Origin: Pseudomonadota bacterium
GTDB lineage: Bacteria; Pseudomonadota; Gammaproteobacteria; Burkholderiales; Thiobacillaceae
Assembly (NCBI GenBank): GCA_021836225.1
Contig: JAKBJA010000120.1
Location: 1 to 10,881, forward strand
Direction of reading: 5' to 3'
Length of the DNA stretch: 10,881 nucleotides
Both the position numbers and the translations under genes were made by a program. Below the pieces are notes generated by a model. The model was not told the origin of the DNA. It did no database searches and worked only from the letters and a program-made list of their open reading frames with translations. This document shows, piece after piece, positions 1 to 8,075 of this stretch (positions within the stretch are counted from its first letter, which is position 1; each line of letters opens with the position of its first letter).

Positions 1-426
1 GCCGACGGTGTAATCGAACTCGTTTTTCTTGTGCGCCCAGGCGGTCTGTTCGCCACGGCCGTAGACGAACACAGACTGCGCGACGCGGTCATACAGTCCG
101 ATATGGGCGTCGAGCGCGTCAAGATCGGCGGCTGCAAGCGGGGGGATGGGCAGCACCTCGAACAGACCGGATTCACGTGCCAGGCGGGTCGCCGCAGCAA
201 TGAGGTTGTTGCGGGCCGTGGCCTCCCAGTCGGCCATGCGGGTGGGTACACCACCGGCCGACAGCTCGAACACGAACACCTGCGGCGGTAGCAGAACGAC
301 TTTTTTCGGGCGGCTCTCGATGTTTTGCGACAATGCCGGATTGAGCGCGCTCATGGCAGCAAGCGCAGGGGTTGCCATTACACTTGCTGCCACCAGCATC
401 AATGCACTGACTATTTGCCGCATCAT
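1..426 (-). CDS. Unidentified exported protein, N-terminal 142 residues (runs off left edge)
   Basis: An open frame on the minus strand starts at ATG 426-424 and stays open through base 1, so only the first 142 codons are present. The protein opens with a typical signal peptide: Met-Met-Arg-Gln, a hydrophobic stretch rich in Ala, Val, Leu and Met, then a likely signal peptidase I site after Ala-Leu-Ala near residue 23. The mature part reads [19 protein letters not shown] around residues 41-59, then an Ala/Arg-rich, probably helical segment. There is no lipobox Cys, so it is probably periplasmic. A GGAG ribosome site (434-431 on this strand) sits 4-5 bases before the tandem ATGs, so either ATG (426 or 423) could be used. 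The gene is divergent from pxpB with only 28 bases between the starts. I do not recognise the family and assign no function. The frame and signal peptide are clear, and the missing C-terminus prevents a better call. Confidence 0.72.
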   Translation of the reverse strand, partial: MMRQIVSALMLVAASVMATPALAAMSALNPALSQNIESRPKKVVLLPPQVFVFELSAGGVPTRMADWEATARNNLIAAATRLARESGLFEVLPIPPLAAADLDALDAHIGLYDRVAQSVFVYGRGEQTAWAHKKNEFDYTVG

Positions 427-439
427 GCAAAACTCCGAC

Positions 440-445
440 AAGGGA
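440..445 (+). promoter_or_regulatory. Ribosome binding site deciding the pxpB start
   Basis: AAGGGA lies 9 bases before ATG 455. The other in-frame starts (ATG 146, ATG 425, ATG 506) have no comparable site, and the first two would add residues that lie antisense to the exported-protein gene. Confidence 0.55.
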
Positions 446-449
446 CTTC

Positions 450-478
450 ACCCTATGGGAAAGGACACGAGGGGTCAA
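450..478 (-). promoter_or_regulatory. Candidate sigma70 promoter for the minus-strand exported protein
   Basis: Read on the minus strand, TTGACC (478-473) is followed after exactly 17 bases by TAGGGT (455-450). The -35 box matches consensus at 5 of 6 positions and the -10 box at only 3 of 6. Transcription would begin near 443, giving a leader of about 17 bases that contains the GGAG ribosome site. The promoter would lie over the first codons of pxpB. This is a sequence-only guess. Confidence 0.3.
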
Positions 479-1099
479 TCGCACGTTCAACCCGCCTGGC
501 GCTGGATGAGCGAACGCGGCTTGCGCTTAGAGACGGGTGACGCGACGCTGGCGTACCATGCTGCGTTGTTTTCGCAGAACTTCACAGAAATTGAAGACAT
601 TATCTTGGCAGATGACAGCTTGTTGCTGGTGCTGCGGCGGGGTGCGGCAGTCTCTGCAGCGTTACGCGCAGCCCTGCTTGCACCGCCATCCGGCACGCAG
701 GCGGTGGCGGGAACGGTGCATGAGATCGCAGTCGAGTACGGAGGGGCTGCCGGGCCGGATTTGCCCGCGCTGGCGGAACTGGCCGGGTTGGACATGGCGG
801 CCTATATAAGTAGCCATACTGCGGTCGAATATGAGGTCGCATTCCTGGGATTTCAGCCCGGGTTCCCGTATTTGCGGGGCCTGCCTCGTGCGCTGCACGC
901 GCCGCGCCGGACGTCTCCACGGGTACACGTGGCAGCGGGGAGTGTGGCGATAGGGGGGACATACAGCGGAATTTACCCGGCGAGCGGCCCCGGCGGCTGG
1001 CAGATCATCGGCCGTACCCGGTCAGTGCTGTTCGATCCTCAGCGGGACGCCCCCGCCTTGCTGATGCCTGGCGATCGTGTGCGTTTTGTGCCCCTATGA
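455..1099 (+). CDS. pxpB: 5-oxoprolinase subunit B (PxpB, KipI family)
   Basis: This is the 214-residue small subunit of the prokaryotic 5-oxoprolinase. With PxpC and PxpA it hydrolyses 5-oxo-L-proline to L-glutamate using ATP in the cytoplasm. The KipI-family C-terminal core is unmistakable: [12 protein letters not shown] at about 93-104, H121 and [20 protein letters not shown] at about 125-144, PRR-x-SPR at 150-156, AGSVAIGG at 161-168, [16 protein letters not shown] at about 173-188, and [10 protein letters not shown] at the end. The length is close to the 218 residues I recall for the E. coli homologue. The N-terminal segment is more divergent. I chose ATG 455 because AAGGGA precedes it; the frame stays open upstream to 146, but that extension is antisense to another gene. 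Its stop overlaps the pxpC start in ATGA (1096-1099), which implies translational coupling. In Bacillus the KipI homologue also inhibits a sporulation kinase, a role not expected here. Confidence 0.93.
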   Translation: MGKDTRGQSHVQPAWRWMSERGLRLETGDATLAYHAALFSQNFTEIEDIILADDSLLLVLRRGAAVSAALRAALLAPPSGTQAVAGTVHEIAVEYGGAAGPDLPALAELAGLDMAAYISSHTAVEYEVAFLGFQPGFPYLRGLPRALHAPRRTSPRVHVAAGSVAIGGTYSGIYPASGPGGWQIIGRTRSVLFDPQRDAPALLMPGDRVRFVPL

Positions 1100-2007
1100 T
1101 CGAGGTCCTGCGCGCCGGCTTGTGCGATCTGGTGGTGGATCAGGGGCGGCCGGGCCGGGCTGCGCTCGGCGTGCCCGCGGGGGGTGCTGCCGACCCGGCG
1201 GCGCTGGCGGCAGCCAATCGGCTGGTGGGCAACGATGCGGCAGCGGCAGGACTTGAAATCATACTGAAGGGGCCCAGCCTCCATTTTCCGTTGGGCGGGG
1301 TGGCGGCCCTCACCGGCGCGCGCTTTACGGCAAGCCGCAGCAGCGGCGCGGCACTGAGGTGGGACGAAACCCTGGTGCTGGCAGCCGGCGAGACCTTGAG
1401 TCTGGATCAGGCTATAGACGGATGCCGCTGCTGGCTGGCGCTTGGTGGCGGGCTGGCGGTGCCCCCCGTGATGGGCAGTCGCAGCACGTTTCTGCCCGCC
1501 GGATTCGGTGGGTATCTTGGCCGTGGGTTGCGGACGGGCGATGCGTTGGACGTGGGACCCCAGGCGAGCGGGGTTCATCTGCGGCGCGCGCGCATGCCCG
1601 CTGTCGAGCGGGATACGCCGCTTCGCGTGGTGGCGGGGCCACAGGCCGGCCTGTTTGACGACGCGGGCCTGGCGGCGTTTTTTGCCGGAACCTATCGGGT
1701 GGAGGCGACGTCAGACCGACGCGGATTGCGCCTTAACGGACCCACGGTCACGCATGCCCAGGTCGACATGCCGTCACAGGGCGTACTACCCGGCGCGGTG
1801 CAGATTCCCCCGGACGGTCGGCCGATCATTCTCGGCTGGGACGGCCCGGTGACCGGCGGCTACCCGGTCATTGCCGGGGTGATCGCTGCCGACATGCCAA
1901 AACTGGCGCAGTTGCGACCCGGCGATGCCGTGCGGTTCGTGACGATCGAACTTGAGGCGGCCCGGGCGCTGGCCGGCAGGCAATGGGAAATCGAGGACAT
2001 GGCGTGA
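1096..2007 (+). CDS. pxpC: 5-oxoprolinase subunit C (PxpC, KipA family)
   Basis: This is the 303-residue large partner of PxpB in the ATP-dependent 5-oxoprolinase; the family carries the biotin-dependent carboxylase-like fold also seen in allophanate and urea carboxylases. Family blocks appear in order: [10 protein letters not shown] at about 25-34, the N-R-L-V-G-N segment with [10 protein letters not shown] near 41-62, [18 protein letters not shown] at about 114-131, [16 protein letters not shown] at about 136-151, [11 protein letters not shown] at 206-216, and the long C-terminal run [42 protein letters not shown] from 232 to 281. No strong ribosome site precedes the ATG, which sits in the four-base overlap with the pxpB stop. 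The C-terminal end overlaps the GTG start of pxpA in the same way. Family members often have S-x-R-M-G in the fourth block; here Met is replaced by Arg (R209). Confidence 0.94.
   Translation: MIEVLRAGLCDLVVDQGRPGRAALGVPAGGAADPAALAAANRLVGNDAAAAGLEIILKGPSLHFPLGGVAALTGARFTASRSSGAALRWDETLVLAAGETLSLDQAIDGCRCWLALGGGLAVPPVMGSRSTFLPAGFGGYLGRGLRTGDALDVGPQASGVHLRRARMPAVERDTPLRVVAGPQAGLFDDAGLAAFFAGTYRVEATSDRRGLRLNGPTVTHAQVDMPSQGVLPGAVQIPPDGRPIILGWDGPVTGGYPVIAGVIAADMPKLAQLRPGDAVRFVTIELEAARALAGRQWEIEDMA
1993..1997 (+). promoter_or_regulatory. Ribosome binding site deciding the GTG start of pxpA
   Basis: GAGGA ends 6 bases before GTG 2004. The upstream in-frame ATG (1983) has no such site and would place seven extra residues before the conserved I-E-L-N-A-D-I-G-E block that begins members of this family. 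Confidence 0.65.
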
Positions 2008-2714
2008 TCGAACTGAATGCCGACATCGGAGAGGGCTGCGACGACGCCAGCTTGATGCCGTATTTGGCGCGGGTGTCGATTGCCTGCGGCGGCCATAGCG
2101 GAGACACCGTCAGCATGAGGGCGGCCCTGTTGCTGGCCGCCGAGCATGGCGCGACGCCGGGCGCGCACCCGAGCTACCCCGATCGACACCATTTCGGGCG
2201 GCGTCAGCTGGCGGCGACCGGCGACGAGATTGCAGCGTGGGTGACGCAGCAGACCGAGGCGCTGGCCGAGCAGGCGGCACGGCTGGGTCTGCAACTGGCG
2301 CACGTCAAACCGCACGGCGCCCTGTATAACGCCGCGGCGTGCGATGCGGGCGTGGCCCGTGCCATCGCGCGGGCGGTGGCGGCAGTGGACCCGGCGCTGG
2401 TGCTGGTGGGGCTGGCGGGCTCGCAGCTGATCGTGGCCGGGCAGGCCGCCGGGCTGGCGGTGCTGAACGAGGCGTTTGCCGATCGCCGCTACCACCCCAG
2501 TGGCCGGCTTGTTTCACGTGAAACCGCGGGCGCGCTGATCGTCGACCCTGACTTGGCGGCCGAGCAGGCCCGTGTGCTGGCGCAGGGCGGGGCGGTTGCC
2601 ACGCTGGGCGGCGGCGCCGTGCGCATCCAGGCCGAAACGATCTGCCTGCACAGTGACACCCCGGGCGCATTAAATATTGCCCGGGCCGTTCAGGCTGCGC
2701 TGAATCGCGGATAA
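2004..2714 (+). CDS. pxpA: 5-oxoprolinase subunit A (PxpA, LamB/YcsF family), GTG start
   Basis: This is the 236-residue TIM-barrel-type subunit of 5-oxoprolinase, working with PxpB and PxpC to return 5-oxoproline, formed spontaneously from glutamine and glutamate, to glutamate. The LamB/YcsF blocks are in order: NADIGEG (5-11), IACGGHSGD (26-34), GAHPSYPD (53-60), FGRR (64-67), VKPHGALYN (101-109), EAFADRRY (156-163), GRLVSR (167-172) and TICLHSDTPGA (212-222). The short spacing between the first two blocks resembles the E. coli form rather than longer Bacillus-type proteins. I chose GTG 2004 for its GAGGA site and its GTGA overlap with the pxpC stop. Oddities: the usual G-F-H-A-G-D and H-G-D blocks read G-G-H-S-G-D and H-S-D. 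Codons 170-174 also spell a full 14-base parS palindrome. Confidence 0.94.
   Translation: MIELNADIGEGCDDASLMPYLARVSIACGGHSGDTVSMRAALLLAAEHGATPGAHPSYPDRHHFGRRQLAATGDEIAAWVTQQTEALAEQAARLGLQLAHVKPHGALYNAAACDAGVARAIARAVAAVDPALVLVGLAGSQLIVAGQAAGLAVLNEAFADRRYHPSGRLVSRETAGALIVDPDLAAEQARVLAQGGAVATLGGGAVRIQAETICLHSDTPGALNIARAVQAALNRG
2511..2524. promoter_or_regulatory. parS: parS site 1 (ParB-binding palindrome) inside pxpA
   Basis: GTTTCACGTGAAAC is a perfect 14-base palindrome. With its flanking bases, TGTTTCACGTGAAACC matches the widely conserved chromosomal parS sequence TGTTTCACGTGAAACA at 15 of 16 positions. It lies in frame within pxpA and encodes the V-S-R-E-T residues of a conserved block. 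parB is in the same window, about 5.5 kb downstream. ParB is known to load at such sites with CTP and slide along DNA to build the segregation complex near the origin. Confidence 0.9.
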
Positions 2715-2715
2715 T
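2710..2715 (+). promoter_or_regulatory. Weak candidate -10 element for the uup gene
   Basis: GATAAT at the very end of pxpA matches TATAAT at 5 of 6 positions and would start transcription near 2722, about 24 bases before the uup ATG. There is no convincing -35 box upstream, so uup may instead be read through from the pxp genes. The same bases lie in a small hairpin (GCGGA-TAAT-TCCGC, 2707-2720). Confidence 0.2.
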
Positions 2716-2745
2716 TCCGCCCCTGTCTTTTTGAACCGCTGACCC

Positions 2746-4647
2746 ATGCCGCTCCTCACTTTTGACCGACTCGAACTGGCCTACGGCCACTGGCCGCTGC
2801 TCGACGGCGCGTCGCTGGTCGTCGAGGCGGGCGAGCGCATCGGCCTGATCGGTCGCAACGGCACCGGCAAGTCGAGTCTGTTGAAGATCATCGCCGGCGA
2901 AAGCCAGCCGGACGCCGGCGAGGTGTGGCGCGCGCCCGGCCTGAAGCTGGCCTACGTGCCACAGGAGCCGCAGTTCCAGCCCGGCCACAGCGTGTTCGAG
3001 GCGGTGGCGGAGGGCGTCGGCGCGGCGCAGACGCTGCTGGCCGACTACCACGCCGTGGCGCATGCGATGGCGGAAGGCGACGAGACGGTGTACGCCGACT
3101 TCGAGCGGCTGTCGCACGAACTGGAAGCGGCCGATGCCTGGCGGCTCAACAGCCGGGTGGAAGAAACCCTGCAGCGCCTGAGCCTGGACGCCGACGCGGC
3201 GGTGGAGACCCTGTCCGGGGGCCTGAAAAAGCGCGTGGCGCTGGCGCGCGCGCTGGTCACCGACCCTGAACTGCTGCTGTTGGACGAGCCGACCAACCAC
3301 CTGGACTTTTCCGCCATCGAATGGCTGGAAACCCTGCTCAAGGACTATCGCGGCGCGCTGCTCTTCATCACCCACGACCGGCGCTTCCTGGATAACGTCG
3401 CCAACCGCATTGTCGAGCTCGATCGCGGCTCTTTGCGCGAATATCAAGGCAATTTCAGCGCCTATCAACTCAAAAAAGCCGAACAGCTGGAAGTCGAGGC
3501 GGTTCACAACCGCAAATTCGACAAGTTCTGGAAGCAGGAGGAGGCCTGGATCCGCAAGGGCGTGGAAGCGCGTCGCACCCGCAACGAAGGCCGGGTGCGG
3601 CGGCTCGAAGCGCTGCGCCGCACGCGCGAGGCTCGCATTGCCCATCTGGGTCAGGTCGGGTTCAAGATCGATGCGGGCGACCGTTCGGGCAAGGTGGTGG
3701 CCGAGCTCGACCACGTCAGCTACGGCTACGACGACCGTGTGCTGATCCGCGACTTCTCCACCACCATTCTGCGCGGCGACAAGCTCGGGCTTTTGGGTCC
3801 CAACGGCGCCGGCAAGACCACGCTGATCCGGCTGATCCTGGGCGAGCTGCAGCCGCAGTCCGGCTGGATCAAGCAGGGCACCAAGCTCGAGGTGGCCTAC
3901 TTCGACCAGTTCCGCAACCAACTGAACGACGAGGCAACGCTGATCGACACGATTTCGCCCGGTTCCGACTACGTCGAAATCGGCGGGCAGAAAAAGCACG
4001 TCATCAGCTATCTGGAAGACTTTCTGTTTCCGGCCGAGCGCGCGCGCGCCAAGGTGTCGGCGCTGTCCGGCGGCGAGCGCAACCGCTTGTTGCTGGCGCG
4101 GCTGTTCGCGCGACCGGCCAATCTGCTGGTGCTGGACGAGCCGACCAACGACCTCGATATCGATACCCTGGAGCTGCTCGAGCAATTGCTGCAGGATTAC
4201 AGCGGCACCGTGCTGATCGTCTCGCACGACCGCGCCTTCCTCGACAACGTCGTCACCCAGTCGATCGTGTTCGAGGGCGAGGGCAGGCTGACCGAGATCG
4301 TCGGCGGCTATGCCGACTGGCAGGCGTGGAAGCAACAGCAGCGCGCGCCGGAGCCCGCGCGAGCGGCCAGCCCCAAGGCCGCGGCGCAGCCTGAAGCGGC
4401 GAAACCCGCACCCAAGAGCAAGCTCAGCTACAAGGAGGCGCGGGAACTCGAGGCGCTGCCGGCACAGCTTGGGGCGCTGGAAGCCGAGCAGGCGCAGATA
4501 GCCGAACGCCTGGCCGACCCCGCGCTGTATCAGTCCAGCCCGCAGGAGGCCGCCGCCCTGCATGCGCGGAGTGAGGCGATCGAGGCCCAGCTGCTCGAGG
4601 CGCTGGCCCGCTGGGAAGCGCTGGAAGCCAAGGCCGCTGCGGCCTGA
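2746..4647 (+). CDS. uup: ABC-F family ATPase, Uup type
   Basis: This 633-residue protein has two ABC ATPase domains in one chain and no membrane segments, as in soluble ABC-F proteins that act on ribosomes or, for Uup, also on branched DNA intermediates. Domain 1: Walker A GRNGTGKS (36-43), signature LSGGL (156-160), Walker B LLLLDEP (176-182), switch H210. The linker, about 240-315, is charged and helical. Domain 2: Walker A GPNGAGKT (351-358), signature LSGGE (440-444), Walker B LVLDEP (461-466), switch H494. Uup-type hallmarks are the G-G-Y-A-D-W motif at 520-525 and, after a Pro/Ala-rich linker, a charged coiled-coil C-terminal domain (about 558-633), which in E. coli Uup contributes to DNA binding. 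The length is nearly the same as E. coli Uup (about 635). No clear ribosome site precedes ATG 2746. All catalytic residues are present. It lies between the two parS sites. Confidence 0.92.
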   Translation: MPLLTFDRLELAYGHWPLLDGASLVVEAGERIGLIGRNGTGKSSLLKIIAGESQPDAGEVWRAPGLKLAYVPQEPQFQPGHSVFEAVAEGVGAAQTLLADYHAVAHAMAEGDETVYADFERLSHELEAADAWRLNSRVEETLQRLSLDADAAVETLSGGLKKRVALARALVTDPELLLLDEPTNHLDFSAIEWLETLLKDYRGALLFITHDRRFLDNVANRIVELDRGSLREYQGNFSAYQLKKAEQLEVEAVHNRKFDKFWKQEEAWIRKGVEARRTRNEGRVRRLEALRRTREARIAHLGQVGFKIDAGDRSGKVVAELDHVSYGYDDRVLIRDFSTTILRGDKLGLLGPNGAGKTTLIRLILGELQPQSGWIKQGTKLEVAYFDQFRNQLNDEATLIDTISPGSDYVEIGGQKKHVISYLEDFLFPAERARAKVSALSGGERNRLLLARLFARPANLLVLDEPTNDLDIDTLELLEQLLQDYSGTVLIVSHDRAFLDNVVTQSIVFEGEGRLTEIVGGYADWQAWKQQQRAPEPARAASPKAAAQPEAAKPAPKSKLSYKEARELEALPAQLGALEAEQAQIAERLADPALYQSSPQEAAALHARSEAIEAQLLEALARWEALEAKAAAA

Positions 4648-4659
4648 GCGGCCATTTCC
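4632..4659 (+). terminator. GC-rich hairpin across the uup stop codon, possible weak terminator
   Basis: GGCCGCT (4632-4638) pairs perfectly with AGCGGCC (4647-4653) around an 8-base loop, and ATTT follows. The uup stop TGA (4645-4647) is part of the structure. The T-run is only three bases, so intrinsic termination would be inefficient. The hairpin could also be a by-product of GC-rich coding sequence. Confidence 0.3.
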
Positions 4660-4683
4660 GGCGAACTGGGCGACCGGTGCCGA

Positions 4684-4693
4684 GTTTCACGTG
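4684..4693. repeat. Partial parS copy, 10 of 14 bases, upstream of parS site 2
   Basis: GTTTCACGTG repeats the first ten bases of the parS palindrome exactly, 15 bases before the full site at 4699-4712. The right end is GCCA instead of AAAC, so one half-site is intact and the other is lost. It may be a decayed or auxiliary ParB site. Confidence 0.5.
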
Positions 4694-4698
4694 GCCAT

Positions 4699-4712
4699 GT
4701 TTCACGTGAAAC
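4699..4712. promoter_or_regulatory. parS: parS site 2 (ParB-binding palindrome) in front of mnmG
   Basis: This is a second perfect GTTTCACGTGAAAC palindrome. The 16-base form TGTTTCACGTGAAACG matches TGTTTCACGTGAAACA at 15 of 16 positions. It lies in the 97-base gap between uup and mnmG, about 2.19 kb from site 1 and 3.4 kb before parB. Its right half overlaps the putative -35 region of the mnmG promoter, so bound ParB could affect transcription of the operon that encodes ParA and ParB. Confidence 0.92.
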
Positions 4713-4734
4713 GGACGCCGGCAACGGGTAGAAT
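4706..4734 (+). promoter_or_regulatory. Candidate promoter of the mnmG-rsmG-parA-parB operon
   Basis: TAGAAT (4729-4734) matches the -10 consensus at 5 of 6 positions. GTGAAA (4706-4711), 17 bases upstream, matches the -35 consensus at 4 of 6 and lies within parS site 2. Transcription would begin near 4741, only about 4 bases before the mnmG ATG at 4745, which implies a nearly leaderless message. Confidence 0.45.
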
Positions 4735-4744
4735 GGCGGCCATC

Positions 4745-6643
4745 ATGAAATACCCCGATTCCTTCGATGTCATCGTTGTCGGCGGCGGCCACGCCGGCAC
4801 CGAGGCCGCGCTCGCGGCCGCGCGCATGGGCGTGAAGACGCTCCTGCTGACGCACAACATCGAAACCCTCGGCGCGATGTCATGCAACCCGTCGATCGGC
4901 GGCATCGGCAAGGGGCATCTGGTGAAGGAGGTCGATGCGCTCGGCGGCGCAATGGCCATCGCCACCGACGAGGCGGGGATCCAGTTCCGCACCTTGAATT
5001 CCTCCAAGGGCCCGGCAGTGCGCGCCACTCGCGCGCAGACCGACCGCGTGCTGTACAAGGCGGCGATCCGCCGGCGCCTGGAAAACCAGCCCAACCTCAC
5101 CATCTTCCAGCAGGCGGTCGACGACCTGCTGCTCGACGGCGACCGCGTCGTCGGCGTGAAGACGCAGCTCGGCATCGTGTTCGACGGCCGCGCGGTGGTG
5201 CTCACCGCCGGCACCTTTCTCGCCGGCCTGGTGCACGTCGGCCTGGAAAACTTCCAGGCCGGGCGCATGGGCGACCCGCCCGCGGTATCGCTCGCCGCTC
5301 GCCTGCGCGAACTGAACCTGCCGGTGGGGCGGCTGAAGACCGGCACGCCACCGCGCATCGACGGCCGTAGCATCGACTTCAGCCAGACCCAGGTGCAGCC
5401 GGGGGATGATCCGGCGCCGGTGTTTTCCTTCATGGGCGACGCGGCGATACACCCCGAGCAGCGCCCATGCTGGATCACCCACACCACCGCACGCACGCAT
5501 GAAATCATCCGCGGCGGCCTCGACCGCTCACCGATGTACACCGGCGTCATCGAAGGGGTGGGGCCGCGCTACTGCCCGTCGATCGAGGACAAGATCACCC
5601 GCTTCGCCGACAAGGCGAGCCACCAGATTTTCCTCGAACCCGAGGGCCTGACCACCCACGAAATCTACCCCAACGGCATCTCGACCTCATTGCCGTTCGA
5701 CGTGCAGCTGGCCATCGTGCGCTCGATCCCTGGCCTCGAACATGCGCACATCCTGCGTCCCGGCTACGCCATCGAATACGACTATTACGACCCGCGCAAT
5801 CTCAAGGCCTCGCTCGAAACCAAGTCGATCGCCGGCCTCTTTTTCGCCGGGCAGATCAACGGCACCACCGGCTACGAGGAGGCCGCCGCCCAGGGCCTCC
5901 TGGCTGGCCTCAACGCCGGTCTGCAGGCGCAGGGACGCGAGGCCTGGTGCCCTGGCCGCCACCAAGCCTACCTCGGCGTGCTGGTCGACGACCTCATCAC
6001 GCGCGGCGTCTCCGAGCCCTACCGCATGTTCACCAGCCGCGCCGAATACCGCCTGCAGTTGCGCGAGGACAATGCCGACATGCGTCTGACCGAAGCCGGG
6101 CGCGCTCTCGGCGTGGTCGACGACGCGCGCTGGGACGCCTTCAACCGCAAGCGCGACGCCGTCGCGCGCGAAACCGAGCGGCTCAAGGCGACCTGGGTCA
6201 ACCCGGCTATCCTGCCGGCCGACGAAGCGACCCGCCTGATCGGCCAGCCGATCGACCACGAATACAGCCTGTTCGACCTGCTGCGCCGGCCCAGCCTGAC
6301 TTACGCTCAGGTGCTCGCGCTGCCGGGCGGCGGGGCAGGGGTCGCGGACGCGCGTGTTGCCGAGCAGGTCGAAATCGCCGCCAAGTACCAGGGCTACATC
6401 GATCGCCAGAACGAGGAAGTCGAAAAGCACCGCGAACAGGAAACCCTGCGCCTGCCAGCAGACCTCGACTACAGCCAGCTTACCGCGCTGTCGATGGAAG
6501 TGCGCCAGCGCCTGCAGAAGGCGCGCCCCGAAACGCTGGGGCAGGCCGCGCGTTTGCAGGGCATTACCCCGGCGGCGATCTCGGTGCTGCTGATTTACGC
6601 CAAACGCGGCTTCAAGCCTGACCAGGAAAAGAAAAGCGCATGA
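4745..6643 (+). CDS. mnmG: tRNA uridine 5-carboxymethylaminomethyl modification enzyme MnmG (GidA)
   Basis: MnmG works with MnmE in the cytoplasm to add the (carboxymethyl)aminomethyl group to wobble uridine 34 of several tRNAs, using FAD and folate. The 632-residue product is very close in length to E. coli MnmG (629). The N-terminus carries the dinucleotide-binding motif VVGGGHAG (11-18). The family signatures follow: [17 protein letters not shown] (46-62), [14 protein letters not shown] (195-208), [10 protein letters not shown] with the conserved Cys near 277 (274-283), [12 protein letters not shown] (300-311) and [17 protein letters not shown] (368-384). The C-terminal helical tRNA- and MnmE-binding region is full length. 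I chose ATG 4745; an in-frame ATG at 4733 would add four residues but lies upstream of the predicted transcription start. Its stop overlaps the rsmG start in ATGA (6640-6643). Confidence 0.97.
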   Translation: MKYPDSFDVIVVGGGHAGTEAALAAARMGVKTLLLTHNIETLGAMSCNPSIGGIGKGHLVKEVDALGGAMAIATDEAGIQFRTLNSSKGPAVRATRAQTDRVLYKAAIRRRLENQPNLTIFQQAVDDLLLDGDRVVGVKTQLGIVFDGRAVVLTAGTFLAGLVHVGLENFQAGRMGDPPAVSLAARLRELNLPVGRLKTGTPPRIDGRSIDFSQTQVQPGDDPAPVFSFMGDAAIHPEQRPCWITHTTARTHEIIRGGLDRSPMYTGVIEGVGPRYCPSIEDKITRFADKASHQIFLEPEGLTTHEIYPNGISTSLPFDVQLAIVRSIPGLEHAHILRPGYAIEYDYYDPRNLKASLETKSIAGLFFAGQINGTTGYEEAAAQGLLAGLNAGLQAQGREAWCPGRHQAYLGVLVDDLITRGVSEPYRMFTSRAEYRLQLREDNADMRLTEAGRALGVVDDARWDAFNRKRDAVARETERLKATWVNPAILPADEATRLIGQPIDHEYSLFDLLRRPSLTYAQVLALPGGGAGVADARVAEQVEIAAKYQGYIDRQNEEVEKHREQETLRLPADLDYSQLTALSMEVRQRLQKARPETLGQAARLQGITPAAISVLLIYAKRGFKPDQEKKSA

Positions 6644-7277
6644 GCGTAGAAGACCAACTCGCGGCGGGCATCGCCGCCCTGGGCCTCACATTGCCTGACG
6701 GTGCCGAGGCGAAGCTGCTGGCCTATCTCGCGCTGCTCGACAAGTGGAACCGCGTGTACAACCTCACCGCGGTGCGCGACGCCGAGCGCATGGTGAGCCA
6801 CCACCTGCTGGATTCGCTGGCGGCGGTGCCGTATTTCCAGGGCAGCTCTCCTGATTTGATTCGTGTGCTCGACGTCGGCAGCGGCGGCGGTTTGCCGGGC
6901 ATCCCGTTGGCGATCGCGCGGCCGGAATTGCAGGTGACGCTGATCGACAGCATCGCCAAGAAAACGGCTTTCCTGCTGCAGGCGAAGGCTGAGCTCGGCC
7001 TGAAAAACCTGAATGTCGTCACCGGCCGGGTGGAGGATTTCCGCCCTGAAAGTGGCTTCGACATCGTCACCTCGCGCGCGTTTTCCGACCTCAGGGAATT
7101 CGTCACGCTGACCCGGCATCTGCTGAAACCGGCGGGCCGCTGGCTGGCAATGAAAGGTTTGTATCCAAATGAAGAGATCGACCTGCTGCCGCCTGACGTG
7201 AAAGTGAGCGCTGACCACGCATTGGTCGTCCCGGGGCTGGAAGCGAGCCGCCATTTGATTGTTCTGGAGCCTGTTGA

Positions 7278-7281
<4 letters not shown>
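6640..7281 (+). CDS. rsmG: 16S rRNA (guanine-527-N7)-methyltransferase RsmG (GidB)
   Basis: RsmG methylates N7 of G527 in the 530 loop of 16S rRNA using S-adenosylmethionine. In several bacteria its loss gives low-level streptomycin resistance. The 213-residue protein is the usual family size. Visible motifs are [12 protein letters not shown] (36-47), H-LLDSL (55-60), the SAM-binding loop [15 protein letters not shown] (77-91), a D at 103 in LIDSIAKK that would contact the SAM ribose, SRAF (145-148), and MKG (171-173). It starts in the four-base overlap with mnmG and ends in an identical ATGA overlap with parA (7278-7281). Expression is therefore probably coupled through the whole operon. Confidence 0.97.

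Positions 7282-8061
<780 letters not shown>

Positions 8062-8075
<14 letters not shown>

Noticed and set aside
170..183. A third possible parS (GATTCACGTGCCAG)
   Set aside because: Only 10 of 14 bases match and both palindrome arms are broken; the CACGTG core alone is common in GC-rich DNA.
146..454. N-terminal extension of pxpB from ATG 146
   Set aside because: The extra 103 residues lie antisense to the exported-protein gene, match nothing in the KipI family, and ATG 455 has a proper ribosome site.
2707..2732. Intrinsic terminator after pxpA (GCGGA-TAAT-TCCGC then TTTTT)
   Set aside because: The stem is only 5 bases and the T-run begins 7 bases after it, so it does not fit a working intrinsic terminator.
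2305..4563. A 752-codon open frame on the minus strand across pxpA and uup
   Set aside because: It is antisense to two clearly conserved genes. The translation is low-complexity, rich in Arg, Gln, Leu and Gly, with no recognisable motif; such frames are normal in GC-rich DNA.
4648..4744. oriC in the uup-mnmG gap
   Set aside because: mnmG is often near the origin, but I see no DnaA boxes (TTATCCACA-like) and no AT-rich unwinding element; the gap holds parS instead.
4562..4744. N-terminal extension of mnmG overlapping the end of uup
   Set aside because: The added residues are Arg- and Pro-rich, read through the parS sites, and the FAD-binding motif should begin within the first 10-15 residues, as it does from ATG 4745.
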